64,000 nt of DNA from Deltaproteobacteria bacterium (GCA_029262455.1 JAJCZJ010000094.1:1-64000); one strand, 5' to 3'. Numbered from the stretch's first letter, positions 24,977-33,288 are shown. Numbers and translations are program-made. Notes: a model not told the origin generated them from the letters alone.

Positions 24977-25492
24977 TCAGCGAACGTAGTGCCCACTGCG
25001 TCCGCCACTCTTCTCCAACAGACAGACATCGGTGATCGTCATGGCCCGGTCCACGGCCTTACACATATCGTAGACCGTCAAAGAGGCCGTCGTCACCGCG
25101 GTCAGCGCTTCCATTTCGACGCCGGTCTTGCCGCTGACCTTGACAGTCGCGGTGACGTCGAGACGGCCGCCTTTGCGCGACCGAAAATCGATCGATGCAA
25201 CGTTGATCGGCAGCGGGTGACAGAGCGGAATCAACTCATGCGTCCGTTTCGCTGCCATGATTCCGGCAACCCGCGCAACGGCAAAGACCTCGCCCTTCGC
25301 GATGTTTCCGCTCTTGATCAGACGCAGCGTGGAGGGTTGCATCAACAGCGTCGCCGACGCCGTCGCGACGCGCTCCGTCGTTTCCTTGGCACCGACGTCC
25401 ACCATGCGGGCACGACCGCTCTCGTCGATGTGCGACAACGTCGCCTGCTTCTTCCCTGGCTTCACCTTCTTTCGAAGTGGACGCACCGCCAT
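24977..25492 (-). CDS. moaC: Cyclic pyranopterin monophosphate synthase MoaC
   Basis: This 171-residue enzyme of molybdenum cofactor synthesis converts the MoaA product to cyclic pyranopterin monophosphate. It has the conserved LSHIDESGRARMVDVGAK, KGEVFAVARVAGIMAAKRTH, ELIPLCHPL, GVEMEALTAVTTASLTVYDM and CKAVDRAM. A basic 15-residue N-terminal extension is extra. No other moa/moe genes are in the window. Confidence 0.97.
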   Translation of the reverse strand: MAVRPLRKKVKPGKKQATLSHIDESGRARMVDVGAKETTERVATASATLLMQPSTLRLIKSGNIAKGEVFAVARVAGIMAAKRTHELIPLCHPLPINVASIDFRSRKGGRLDVTATVKVSGKTGVEMEALTAVTTASLTVYDMCKAVDRAMTITDVCLLEKSGGRSGHYVR

Positions 25493-25609
25493 CTCTTCCT
25501 CCTTCGCCGGAACGCAAAGTCATTCGACTTGAGACTCCGGGCTACCGCTGCCCACAACGGCCGCGTGCACCAACCGCACCACTCGTCATCAACGGAGAGG
25601 AGCAGTGCT

Positions 25610-25676
25610 TGGTGATTCGTGACTGGTGACTGGTGATTGGTGATTCGTTACTGGTGATTCGTTACTGGTGATTGGC
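25610..25676. repeat. GGTGATT/GGTGACT heptamer array
   Basis: About nine 7-mers follow one another (GGTGATT, CGTGACT, GGTGACT, GGTGATT, GGTGATT, CGTTACT and similar) between moaC and the dockerin-like gene. It is the same unit as at 13838-13872. The rest of 25493-25761 shows no gene. Confidence 0.8.
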
Positions 25677-25761
25677 TTGTTGTCCCGACGACTACAGGAA
25701 GCACCCGTCACCCATCACAGCGGTAAAGGGAACGGGCGAAGGGCCCGTTCCCCTCCGGAGG

Positions 25762-27078
25762 CTACAGCTCACAACTTTGCAAAGCAGGATCGAGGCACGA
25801 CGCAAAGTCCATCCCCCCGACGCTCAAGCCTTGCTGCGAGAATACGATCTCGCCAATGTCCTGAACCGAAATCGTGCCTGAGCCAGGGCAGAATTGACCG
25901 AGAGCAAAGCTCAAGTTCTGCGGGGTGGAAAGAGTCACCGGACCATTGAAGCAATCAGCAACCAACGACCCCTCCATGGCCACCGAGCTACCGCCGGAAC
26001 CGTCACTGGTCGCGGTGATGCGAAAGTTATCAAAGGTTAGGTCAAAGAACAGTGACGTCTCCGTCGTATCCTGCGAAATCGTCGCAAGTCCGTTCAGCAA
26101 CACCACAAAGTCCGTCGGTACACAGTCGGCGCCGAAGCCGGTAACCTCAATCGTCACACTGGCCCCGTCGAAGTCTACGTCCGCAAGACCCACACCGGGT
26201 ATCTCCGTGCTGACAGGACCTTCCAGGTCTGTGAGGATCACCTCGTCGATCAGCTGCGCGCCAATCGGTGTGGAGATCTGACAAGGGTGCCCGCCACCCG
26301 GTGCCGGGTTGATATCGACATCGGCTGCCAAATCGAGCTCCGAGGTGGCGATCACTGCGTCGTTCGAGTCCAAGAAGTCGATGGTCGCGAGGAACGAACC
26401 CGGCCCGCGCAGGGCGAGAGCATCTTGGGCGTTGGCGAAGTCGATATTCAGGATGCCGTCGAACAACGCCCTACCCCCGTCGGGTCGCGAAACCTTACAC
26501 TGGGACAGACTGACGTCCACACCACCAAATCCAAGACTGGAATCGACACTTCCGCCGAGCTCACACGTATCCACACCGCCGGCACCAGTCCCTGCAAGGC
26601 CGCTCAACGCAGCGTTCGAACCGCCCGTGAATCCAGCGACGACAGCGGCGATCAGATTCGGAATCGAAGATACACCGTTGACGACTGCGGCCGCCGCACC
26701 AGCCAATCTCTCCGCCTCGGGAGCCGGCGTCGGCGTTTCGGTCGCTGGAATCTCAGTTGAAGCGGACTCCGTAGGCGTCGCAGTCGGTGGCGCGCCGTCG
26801 CACCCCCGAAGGGCCGAGTTGACGCCCCGAATCAGCTCGTTCACCTCGACCGATCCGTTGCCACACGCATCAAAGGCCAGACAAACTTCAACCGGCCGTC
26901 TGCCCAACAAAATGTTTACACCGGTGATCAATTCGCTGACCGAAACCATGCTGTCATCATTGCAGTCCCCAACGCAGGGCAACGCAACCTCAGCCGCCGA
27001 TTGAGCTGGGATGAGATTCCCGCCGACGACGAAGGCAAGCGAGAGCAACCAACAAACCTCATTTTTCGAGACAAGCAT
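25762..27078 (-). CDS. Secreted protein with dockerin-like EF-hand pair and Pro/Thr linker
   Basis: The 438-residue product has a signal peptide (hydrophobic residues 9-27). A dockerin type I-like pair follows at about 35-95 (CVGDCNDDSMVSVSELITGV and FDACGNGSVEVNELIRGVNS), with calcium-loop acidic positions. A linker (PTATPTESASTEIPATETPT) comes next. A beta-rich region from about 130 to the end has few cysteines and no enzyme motif that I recognise. I know CxGDCNxDxxVxVxELxxxVN units as abundant in Binatota-type genomes, but without cohesin systems. It is probably a cell-surface or extracellular protein. The function is unknown. Confidence 0.85.
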   Translation of the reverse strand: MLVSKNEVCWLLSLAFVVGGNLIPAQSAAEVALPCVGDCNDDSMVSVSELITGVNILLGRRPVEVCLAFDACGNGSVEVNELIRGVNSALRGCDGAPPTATPTESASTEIPATETPTPAPEAERLAGAAAAVVNGVSSIPNLIAAVVAGFTGGSNAALSGLAGTGAGGVDTCELGGSVDSSLGFGGVDVSLSQCKVSRPDGGRALFDGILNIDFANAQDALALRGPGSFLATIDFLDSNDAVIATSELDLAADVDINPAPGGGHPCQISTPIGAQLIDEVILTDLEGPVSTEIPGVGLADVDFDGASVTIEVTGFGADCVPTDFVVLLNGLATISQDTTETSLFFDLTFDNFRITATSDGSGGSSVAMEGSLVADCFNGPVTLSTPQNLSFALGQFCPGSGTISVQDIGEIVFSQQGLSVGGMDFASCLDPALQSCEL

Positions 27079-27242
27079 TTACTGATCTCCCTATAAGTGA
27101 GCAATAAACAACCGCCGCTCCCCGGTGATAACCACATTTACCGCCGAAGGCTCAAGGGGCACCCGATCAGGGGTTCCACTGACTCGGATACACAGTCCGC
27201 CGATTCCCAGGCGTGGCGGGAGCCGGATTCACAAAAAAGGGA

Positions 27243-27286
27243 TTGACACCAGACCGAACGATCGACATTATTCGACCGATCGGTCG
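27243..27286 (+). promoter_or_regulatory. Promoter and palindromic operator of the TetR gene
   Basis: A -35 TTGACA (27243-27248), 17-nt spacer and -10 CATTAT (27266-27271) form a good sigma-70 promoter. Directly downstream, overlapping the expected start of transcription, is a perfect 14-bp palindrome CGACCGATCGGTCG (27273-27286), followed by GTCG and the ATG at 27291. A related half-site GACCGAACGATCG begins at 27252. This is the classical geometry for TetR autorepression. Confidence 0.75.
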
Positions 27287-27290
27287 GTCG

Positions 27291-27932
27291 ATGACAACAA
27301 CGAACACAGCTGAGATTTCGCCGCGAGACAGAATTCTGGAAGCGGCCGAAGAGCTTTTCGCGCGGCGCGGTTTCGCGGCCGTGGGCATCAGCGAGATCGC
27401 CGAAAGTGTCGGGATGAGTAAGTCCTCGCTCTTCCATCATTTCCGAACCAAGGCACAGCTTTACGCAGCCACGGTCGATCGAGTACTCGCTGAGGTCGAC
27501 CTCGAACTCACCCGGACTCTCGCTCGCGGAGGCAGTGCGGCAGACCGGTTGGATCGTTGGATCGAGGTTCTCATCGACTTGATGGCGCGAACTCCGGCCC
27601 ATGCCCGACTGCTGCTGCGCTCGTTATTCGAAGAAGACGAAATCTCGAACGTCCTGCCCGAACAACAAGAGGCGGACGAGAAGCTGCAGCGGATCATTCA
27701 GCACGCAAACAACGTCCTGCGCGACGGCATGGCGCAAGGCGAGCTCCGCGTCGCGAACATCCCGCACACGATCCAGACATTGATCGGCATCATCGTCTAC
27801 CACTTCGCTTCGGGCGAATTCGGCGACGAGTTGATTGGCCGATCCATTTTCCACAGCGACGAGGTCAAGCGTCGCAAACGAGAGATCAAAGCATTTCTGC
27901 ACCACGGCCTGGTCATCGAACGGGGCCTATAG
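27291..27932 (+). CDS. TetR family transcriptional regulator
   Basis: This 213-residue repressor starts at the ATG right after the palindromic operator. The HTH is RDRILEAAEELFARRGFAAV followed by GISEIAESVGMSKSSLFHHF. The rest is a helical ligand-binding domain with a long acidic/hydrophobic stretch (LLLRSLFEEDEISNVLPEQQ). It lies 47 nt before the diiron protein gene on the same strand, so the pair is probably one operon, self-regulated through the operator. The ligand is unknown; acyl-CoA or hydrocarbon-type signals are common for similar regulators. Confidence 0.94.
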   Translation: MTTTNTAEISPRDRILEAAEELFARRGFAAVGISEIAESVGMSKSSLFHHFRTKAQLYAATVDRVLAEVDLELTRTLARGGSAADRLDRWIEVLIDLMARTPAHARLLLRSLFEEDEISNVLPEQQEADEKLQRIIQHANNVLRDGMAQGELRVANIPHTIQTLIGIIVYHFASGEFGDELIGRSIFHSDEVKRRKREIKAFLHHGLVIERGL

Positions 27933-27979
27933 ATTCAGTCCGGTCGTCGAGCCGGGTCACTAAATGAGGAGACAAGACT

Positions 27980-29020
27980 ATGGCGGAGAAGCTATTAGCC
28001 GACTACCGGCGCGCGTTCGGGGACTTCGAGGCCGTCGACTTCGTAGACGAGTCCGTCGTGGAAGGGTTGCGCAAGCAGATTGACGTCGACGTCCCACTCG
28101 AACTGCAGTGGACCTGGGAGTACGGCAGCGAGGTCGAAGAGCTGCGCAATCTCTACGAGCGCGGCAAAAAAGGGCAATGGGACGCCGAAGCCGACATCGA
28201 CTGGGACGCAAAGTTCCCAGAAGACGAATGGTTCCTGCCAAAAGAGAACCTGCAAATCCTACCTTCCATTCTCGGCCAAATGGGGGCGGATGACGACACG
28301 TGCCGCGAGGCGTCGCGCGATGAGTTCGCACACACCCTCTCCCAGCTTCTGCACGGTGAGCAAGCGGCGTTGCAACTCTGTGGGCAGCTGACCAACGCAT
28401 GTCCGACGATGGACGCCAAGTTCTACGCCGGCTCCCAGGTCATCGATGAAGTACGCCACGTCGAGGTGATGTCGAAGTTTCTTCATCGCAAAGTCGGAAC
28501 TCTCTACCCCATCGACCCGACGCTCAAGGTCTTGCTCGACAAACTCCTCGAAGCGCCCACCTGGAAACTCAAGACCCTCGGCATGCAAACTTTGTTCGAA
28601 GGAATGGCCGTCAGCATTCTCGATGAGGTCGCGCGCCACACCACGAACCCACTACTGCATGACATCATGCGCCGAGTTCAGATCGACGAGTCACGCCACG
28701 CCGCTTTCGGCATGCTCTGCATGCGGGAGGTCGTGAAGGACTCCGAACCGGAAGAACTCGAGGAGATGGAAGATTTCGCTTTTTCGATCCTCGAAAGCCT
28801 CAATGCGAATCAACAGCTCGACATGCTCCGCGTGCTCGGCCCGAAGTACGGGCTCGAACCCGAAGCCGTCGTTCAAGCCATGGTCACGATGCCCGAGTGG
28901 CCCATGATCAACAGTAAGATCTACATGCACACGGTCGTACCGAACCTAAAGAGGCTGGGCTTGATCACCGAACGAACCGCGCCCGATTGGCGCCGTCTCG
29001 GGATGATGTACGACGCGTAG
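27980..29020 (+). CDS. Ferritin-like diiron protein (AurF/R2-like)
   Basis: This 346-residue helical protein has a ferritin-like set of potential metal ligands: Glu127 (LLHGEQ), Glu157 and His160 (DEVRH), Glu207 (LFEG), Glu237 and His240 (DESRH). The spacing (E, ExxH, E, ExxH) is that of diiron oxygenases such as AurF-type N-oxygenases and R2-like oxidases. The ATG follows GAGGAG. It is downstream of and probably controlled by the TetR gene. An oxidative role on a small organic substrate is likely. Neither substrate nor electron donor can be seen; no ferredoxin or reductase is adjacent. Confidence 0.85.
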   Translation: MAEKLLADYRRAFGDFEAVDFVDESVVEGLRKQIDVDVPLELQWTWEYGSEVEELRNLYERGKKGQWDAEADIDWDAKFPEDEWFLPKENLQILPSILGQMGADDDTCREASRDEFAHTLSQLLHGEQAALQLCGQLTNACPTMDAKFYAGSQVIDEVRHVEVMSKFLHRKVGTLYPIDPTLKVLLDKLLEAPTWKLKTLGMQTLFEGMAVSILDEVARHTTNPLLHDIMRRVQIDESRHAAFGMLCMREVVKDSEPEELEEMEDFAFSILESLNANQQLDMLRVLGPKYGLEPEAVVQAMVTMPEWPMINSKIYMHTVVPNLKRLGLITERTAPDWRRLGMMYDA

Positions 29021-29088
29021 GTCCAAACTCAGTCGTTGGGAGGAGCGGTCGTTCGCGAGAGCGACCGCCCTCGACAACGGCTAAAACT

Positions 29089-29529
29089 CTAGTGCTCTGT
29101 CGGCCGAAACACCATTGGCGCGTCGGTACCCAAGGGCGCGGTCGGTGAAGACGGCTCGCCCAACACCATCTCGATGCCGTAGAGTAGTTGGCTCGACGTA
29201 AACGGCTTAGAGACGTAGTAGGCCGCCCCGGCCACATACCCTGCCAAGAGGTCGTCGTCCTGGCCCCGAGCCGACACAATCACGACAGGGATCGACTGTG
29301 TCGCCGGATTCTCCTGGAGCTTTTGCAAGACCGTAAAGCCGTCCATCTCCGGCATCAACAGGTCGAGCAGGATGATGTCGGGTTGCACCGATGTGACGAT
29401 CCCGAGCGCCTCGGCCCCGCTCGCAGCGGCGCAAACCGCAAATCCCATCTGCCGCAGCATATGCTGCACCATGACCAAACAATCCCGGTCGTCGTCGATC
29501 GCCAATACCTGAGCTCTTGGATTATTCAT
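29089..29529 (-). CDS. Stand-alone response-regulator receiver domain
   Basis: This 146-residue protein is a CheY-type receiver: acidic pocket in AIDDDRD, phospho-acceptor Asp in ILLDLLMPEMDGF, switch Ser in VIVSARG, and Lys in YVSKPFTSSQLL. It has no output domain, only a short Pro/Ser-rich tail. The ATG at 29527-29529 begins MNNPRAQVLA. No histidine kinase is nearby, so it is an orphan receiver. The gap 29530-29774 has no convincing gene. Confidence 0.92.
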   Translation of the reverse strand: MNNPRAQVLAIDDDRDCLVMVQHMLRQMGFAVCAAASGAEALGIVTSVQPDIILLDLLMPEMDGFTVLQKLQENPATQSIPVVIVSARGQDDDLLAGYVAGAAYYVSKPFTSSQLLYGIEMVLGEPSSPTAPLGTDAPMVFRPTEH

Positions 29530-29774
29530 TCGACGACCCCGCAATCCTCACCGCACCAACCCAATTCCATCATACCTCAGATCTAAGCAGCCAACGTGCC
29601 ATGGCCGATCGACCCCACCAACCAAATGCCGCCAGCGGGGGGTGGGGCGCCTTGTCGACGCGCAATGGACTACTTGTCAACAGAGAGCGCGCACGCGTTG
29701 TCGAATAGCTTCGAGCGCACAGAGCCCCCTGCGGGGTTCGCCGGCACAAGCCTAGATCTGCAGCGGGCCGTCAA

Positions 29775-30569
29775 TCAGGTCGGCTCTGCCTTGCCCGATG
29801 CTGGGCGAACCGGCACACCACGTTCGCCCAGGAACGCCTTACACTCCGGTACGGTATGTTCGCGGAAATGAAAGATCGACGCCGCCAGCGCGGCGGACGC
29901 GCCGCCTTCCGTTAGACCCTCGTAGATGTGCGACAAGTTCCCCACTCCACCCGACGCGATCACCGGGACCTCGACGGCATCGGAAACCGCGCGCGTCAGG
30001 GCAAGGTCGTAGCCATCTTTCGTACCGTCTTTGTCCATACTCGTGAGAAGAATCTCGCCAGCACCGAACGATTCCATTCGCTTGGCCCACTCAATGACGT
30101 CCAGCCCGGTGGGAGTCCGACCGCCGTGAATGAACACCTCCCAGCGTCGCGAGTCGGCTTCGGCCTCGATTCGTTTTGCATCGATCGCGACGACGATACA
30201 TTGGTTGCCGAACTTCTCACTCGCACGGGCAACGAACTCGGGATCGTTGACCGCTGCCGTATTGATCGAGACCTTGTCGGCACCGGCGTTGAGTAGATTT
30301 CGAATGTCCTGCAGCTCCCGCACGCCACCCCCAACCGTAAGGGGCATAAACACGGTCTCCGCCGTGCGCGCTACAACGTCGAGGATGATGTTGCGCTGAT
30401 CGCTCGACGCCGTGATATCGAGAAAAGTCAGTTCGTCAGCCCCTTCCGCATCGTAGCGCTGCGCCGCTTCAACCGGATCACCGGCGTCGCGAAGCCCTAC
30501 GAAGTTGACACCCTTCACCACCCGACCGTCCTTCACATCGAGGCAGGGGATGATGCGCTTCGTCAGCAT
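29775..30569 (-). CDS. hisF: Imidazole glycerol phosphate synthase, cyclase subunit
   Basis: This 264-residue TIM barrel acts with HisH to make imidazole glycerol phosphate and AICAR in histidine synthesis. It has [20 protein letters not shown] with catalytic Asp11, [38 protein letters not shown] with catalytic Asp, and [15 protein letters not shown]. No Shine-Dalgarno is visible before its ATG: only 8 nt upstream begins the inverted repeat of the GxxExxY element (30578). So hisF has been cut off from hisA, and its natural leader may be lost. Confidence 0.98.
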   Translation of the reverse strand: MLTKRIIPCLDVKDGRVVKGVNFVGLRDAGDPVEAAQRYDAEGADELTFLDITASSDQRNIILDVVARTAETVFMPLTVGGGVRELQDIRNLLNAGADKVSINTAAVNDPEFVARASEKFGNQCIVVAIDAKRIEAEADSRRWEVFIHGGRTPTGLDVIEWAKRMESFGAGEILLTSMDKDGTKDGYDLALTRAVSDAVEVPVIASGGVGNLSHIYEGLTEGGASAALAASIFHFREHTVPECKAFLGERGVPVRPASGKAEPT

Positions 30570-30577
30570 TTCGAGGG

Positions 30578-31120
30578 AACCGCTGATGAACGCCGACGGA
30601 CGCTGATCGAAGTCCCCGGACCGATCGGACTTGAATCGAAGCGCAGGAGCCCAGCCAGAGATAGCTCTTGATAGACTCTAGAATCTACCATATTATTATC
30701 TCCATGAATCGTGACTTTGCTTCCAGCGAACTCACTCAGACGATCATTGAATCGGCGATGCTCGTGTCGAACAGTCTCGGTGCTGGATTTCTCGAAAAGG
30801 TCTACCCGAACGCTCTCTCCTACGAGCTCCGGAGACGTCAACTGCTCGTTTCCGAAGAAGAGCCAATCGAAATCTACTACGACGGGTGCAAGGTCGGCGA
30901 CTATCGAGCCGATCTGATTGTCGCCCGATCGGTAATCGTCGAAGTCAAAGCGACAAAGGCAATCGATGCGATCCACCAAGCGCAGCTCCTCAACTATCTC
31001 AAAGCGACCGGAATCACCGTGGGGCTGCTCCTCAACTTCGGCACGCCGAAAATCGGCATCAAGCGAATGGCTCGATCGAGCCCGTAGCCCTTCAGCGTTC
31101 ATCGGCGTTCATCTGCGGTT
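30578..31120 (+). mobile_element. 543-bp GxxExxY unit bounded by 29-bp inverted repeats
   Basis: The left end 30578-30606 reads AACCGCTGATGAACGCCGAC and on; the right end 31092-31120 is its reverse complement with 26 of 29 positions identical (AACCGCAGATGAACGCCGAT and on). Between them is one gene, on the opposite strand from the his operon it interrupts. No target-site duplication was recognised. A third, solitary copy of the 29-bp repeat is at 31878-31906. The layout suggests a small, possibly non-autonomous mobile unit. That is an inference from structure only. Confidence 0.6.
30704..31087 (+). CDS. GxxExxY family protein (PD-(D/E)XK nuclease-like)
   Basis: This 127-residue protein has the family-naming motif in GAGFLEKVYPNAL (G28, E31, Y34), then a nuclease-like pattern: DYRADLIVARSVIVEVKA with Asp70, Glu80 and Lys82 spaced as in PD-(D/E)XK folds. 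It ends LLLNFGTPKIGIKRM, as usual for the family. I chose the ATG at 30704; an upstream TTG (30668) is less likely. GxxExxY proteins are small, often multicopy and of unknown function. It lies between hisF and hisA in reverse orientation, inside an inverted-repeat unit. Confidence 0.93.
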   Translation: MNRDFASSELTQTIIESAMLVSNSLGAGFLEKVYPNALSYELRRRQLLVSEEEPIEIYYDGCKVGDYRADLIVARSVIVEVKATKAIDAIHQAQLLNYLKATGITVGLLLNFGTPKIGIKRMARSSP

Positions 31121-31842
31121 TCATTGTCGAGCGCAATGGCGTCGCGGAGTTTGACCGCTCCGGTATAGAGGGCGCGGCCGACGATGACTGCTTCGATGCC
31201 TGATTCTTCGTGTGGAAGCAGCGATTTGATGTGGTCGAGAGAACCCACGCCTCCCGAGGCGATGACTGGGATCTCGAGAGCCTCGGCCAAGGCTGCGGTC
31301 GCTTCGACGTTGACCCCCTCTTGGGTCCCGTCGCGACTGATATCGGTGTAAATAATGCGCGCCGCACCGGCGTCCTGCATGCGACGGGCAAGGTCGATCG
31401 CTTCGACCTCGCTGGTCTCGGTCCACCCCTTCACGGCTACCTTGCCGCCGCGTGCGTCAATGCCGACTGCGATCCGCCCCGCGAATCTCCGGCAAGCGTC
31501 GACGACGATCTCAGGCTCCTCTAGGGCAGCGGTTCCGAAAATGACTCGGTCCACGCCCATCCCGAACAAGACTCCGGCACGTTCCACAGAACGCACCCCG
31601 CCACCGACTTGAATCGGGATCGACAAGCTCGCACACAGGCCGGCAATGGCAGCCCCGTTCACTGGCTCGCCCTGGACCGCGCCATCGAGATCGACGACAT
31701 GCAGGAACGTCGCCCCTTCACTGACCCACCGACGTCCCATCGCGACAGGATCGTCGCCGTAGACCGTTTCCTGATCAAGGTCGCCACGCAGCAGTCGCAC
31801 GCACTTGCCACCCTTGAGATCAATCGCCGGCAAGATCAGCAT
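31099..31842 (-). CDS. hisA: Phosphoribosylformimino-5-aminoimidazole carboxamide ribotide isomerase
   Basis: This 247-residue TIM barrel of histidine synthesis has MLILPAIDLKGGKCVRLLRG with catalytic Asp8, QVGGGVRSVE, IIYTDISRDGTQEG with the second catalytic Asp, and [13 protein letters not shown]. The start is the ATG at 31840-31842 (AGGA upstream). The natural protein appears to end at LRDAIAL; the last residues NETADERR and the TGA stop are encoded by a copy of the 29-bp repeat that ends the GxxExxY element. Confidence 0.98.
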   Translation of the reverse strand: MLILPAIDLKGGKCVRLLRGDLDQETVYGDDPVAMGRRWVSEGATFLHVVDLDGAVQGEPVNGAAIAGLCASLSIPIQVGGGVRSVERAGVLFGMGVDRVIFGTAALEEPEIVVDACRRFAGRIAVGIDARGGKVAVKGWTETSEVEAIDLARRMQDAGAARIIYTDISRDGTQEGVNVEATAALAEALEIPVIASGGVGSLDHIKSLLPHEESGIEAVIVGRALYTGAVKLRDAIALDNETADERR

Positions 31843-31877
31843 GAGAAGTCCTGCCCGCCGCAACTGTTGCTACCAAT

Positions 31878-31906
31878 TCTACGTTCATCTGCGTTCATCT
31901 GCGGTT
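31878..31906 (-). repeat. Solitary third copy of the 29-bp GATGAACGC repeat
   Basis: On the minus strand it reads AACCGCAGATGAACGCAGAT and on; 26 of 29 positions match the right end of the GxxExxY unit at 31092-31120, in the same orientation. It covers the 3' end of hisH and supplies its last codons (TADERR) and stop. No GxxExxY gene accompanies this copy. Confidence 0.85.
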
Positions 31907-32547
31907 CCATTCTTCATCACGACATCGCCGAAGTTCTTCAGGATCCTCAACCCGACATCCTGACTCTTCTCCGGGTGGAACTGGCACCCAAAAAGATTGT
32001 CGCGAACCACCGACGCGACGAATCGAGGACCGTACGTCGTCGTTGCCGCGATCACTGACGGGTCATCTGACTCAGCGTAATAAGAGTGCACGAAATAGAC
32101 GAACGCACCTTCCGCAAGACCATCAAAGAGAGGCGATGGCTCGACCAAATCGAGCTGGTTCCATCCCATGTGCGGGACGCGGTATGCGGGATCATTCGTA
32201 CGTGGAAAGCGTCGGCAGCGACCTCGCAAGATCCCCAAGCCCTGGACCGGCCCATACTCTTCGCTCTCTTCGAACAAGAGCTGCATCCCCACACAAATTC
32301 CCAGAAACGGACGCCCGCTGTCGACTGCGTCGCGCACAACACCCTCGAGATCGTAGCGACGCAGATTATCCATGCAGGCCCCAAAGGCTCCGACTCCCGG
32401 AAGCACAACTCCGGCGGCCTTTCCGATTCGACCAACATCACGTGTGATCTCGGCATTCACACCGACACGCTCCAGCCCCTTCTGGACTGAGCGCAGGTTG
32501 CCCATGCCGTAGTCGACGATGGCCACCTCGAGCTTCGCCTCAGCCAT
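31885..32547 (-). CDS. hisH: Imidazole glycerol phosphate synthase, glutaminase subunit
   Basis: This 220-residue class I glutamine amidotransferase feeds ammonia to HisF. It has VDYGMGNLRSVQKGL, LPGVGAFGACM, the nucleophile Cys in GICVGMQLLFE (about residue 86) and the His/Glu of FHPEKSQDVGL. The C-terminal MKNGTADERR is unusual: TADERR matches the end of HisA exactly because both tails are read from copies of one intergenic repeat. It is followed directly by hisA. Confidence 0.98.
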   Translation of the reverse strand: MAEAKLEVAIVDYGMGNLRSVQKGLERVGVNAEITRDVGRIGKAAGVVLPGVGAFGACMDNLRRYDLEGVVRDAVDSGRPFLGICVGMQLLFEESEEYGPVQGLGILRGRCRRFPRTNDPAYRVPHMGWNQLDLVEPSPLFDGLAEGAFVYFVHSYYAESDDPSVIAATTTYGPRFVASVVRDNLFGCQFHPEKSQDVGLRILKNFGDVVMKNGTADERR

Positions 32548-32685
32548 CTAAACCGCACTCTCCATACATTCTTCGTCAAACAGTCTGAGATCGCCAACGC
32601 GCCTGTTCTCGGCAAGCCAGTCCGGATCGACCAATCGCAAACCACCGCTCGCGCCCCACCACCAGCGGGCGCCTCTCCGCAACGG

Positions 32686-33288
32686 CTAGAGCTTTCCCTT
32701 TGTCGACAAAACTCCCTCAACGCGCGGATCAATCTGCATGGCCACGTCCAACGCCTTTGCCAAGGCCTTAAAGGTCGCCTCGATCACATGATGCGCGTTG
32801 CGACCGCGGATCATGTCGATATGTAAGTTGATCCCGAGTTGGTTCGAGAAAGCCAAAAGAAAGTCGTGCACCAGCTCGGTATCAAAGGTACCCACCCGAT
32901 CTTGCGCGATCTCCACGTTGTACACCAGGAAGGGTCGCCCACTGATGTCGACGACAACTCTCACCAACGCCTCATCGAGTGGACAACTCGCTTCGCCAAA
33001 GCGACGAATCCCCTTCTTGTCTCCGAGAGCCTTGGCGAGCGCTTCGCCGAGTGTCAGCCCGACATCTTCCACCGTGTGGTGCTGATCCACATCGAGATCG
33101 CCCTTGGCGCGAATTTTCAGGTCGAGGAACGCGTGCCGCGTCAGGCTGTCCAGCATGTGGTCGAGAAACGGGATCCCGGTATCGACATCCGACTTCCCAC
33201 TACCGCCGACTCGCACGTCGAGGGTAATCGACGTCTCTTTTGTCTCGCGACTAACTTTTGCGCTGCGCTGCTGGACCCTGCCGGCCAT
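32686..33288 (-). CDS. hisB: Imidazoleglycerol-phosphate dehydratase
   Basis: This monofunctional 200-residue HisB removes water from imidazole glycerol phosphate. It has the metal-binding motifs FLDHMLDSLTRHAF, DQHHTVEDVG and HHVIEATFKALAKAL. The ATG at 33286-33288 has GGAGG 8 nt upstream. It heads the minus-strand group hisB-hisH-hisA-(insert)-hisF. Its usual upstream neighbour hisD is 4.8 kb away, on the other side of an accessory block. The 138-nt gap to hisH holds nothing recognised. Confidence 0.98.
   Translation of the reverse strand: MAGRVQQRSAKVSRETKETSITLDVRVGGSGKSDVDTGIPFLDHMLDSLTRHAFLDLKIRAKGDLDVDQHHTVEDVGLTLGEALAKALGDKKGIRRFGEASCPLDEALVRVVVDISGRPFLVYNVEIAQDRVGTFDTELVHDFLLAFSNQLGINLHIDMIRGRNAHHVIEATFKALAKALDVAMQIDPRVEGVLSTKGKL

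Noticed and set aside
25762-27078. Cellulosomal role for the dockerin-like protein
   Set aside because: No cohesin, carbohydrate-binding or glycosidase domain is seen, and such EF-hand pairs are used widely outside cellulosomes.
29545-29774. Small open frames between the receiver gene and hisF
   Set aside because: They have no ribosome site and no family resemblance, and overlap each other on both strands.
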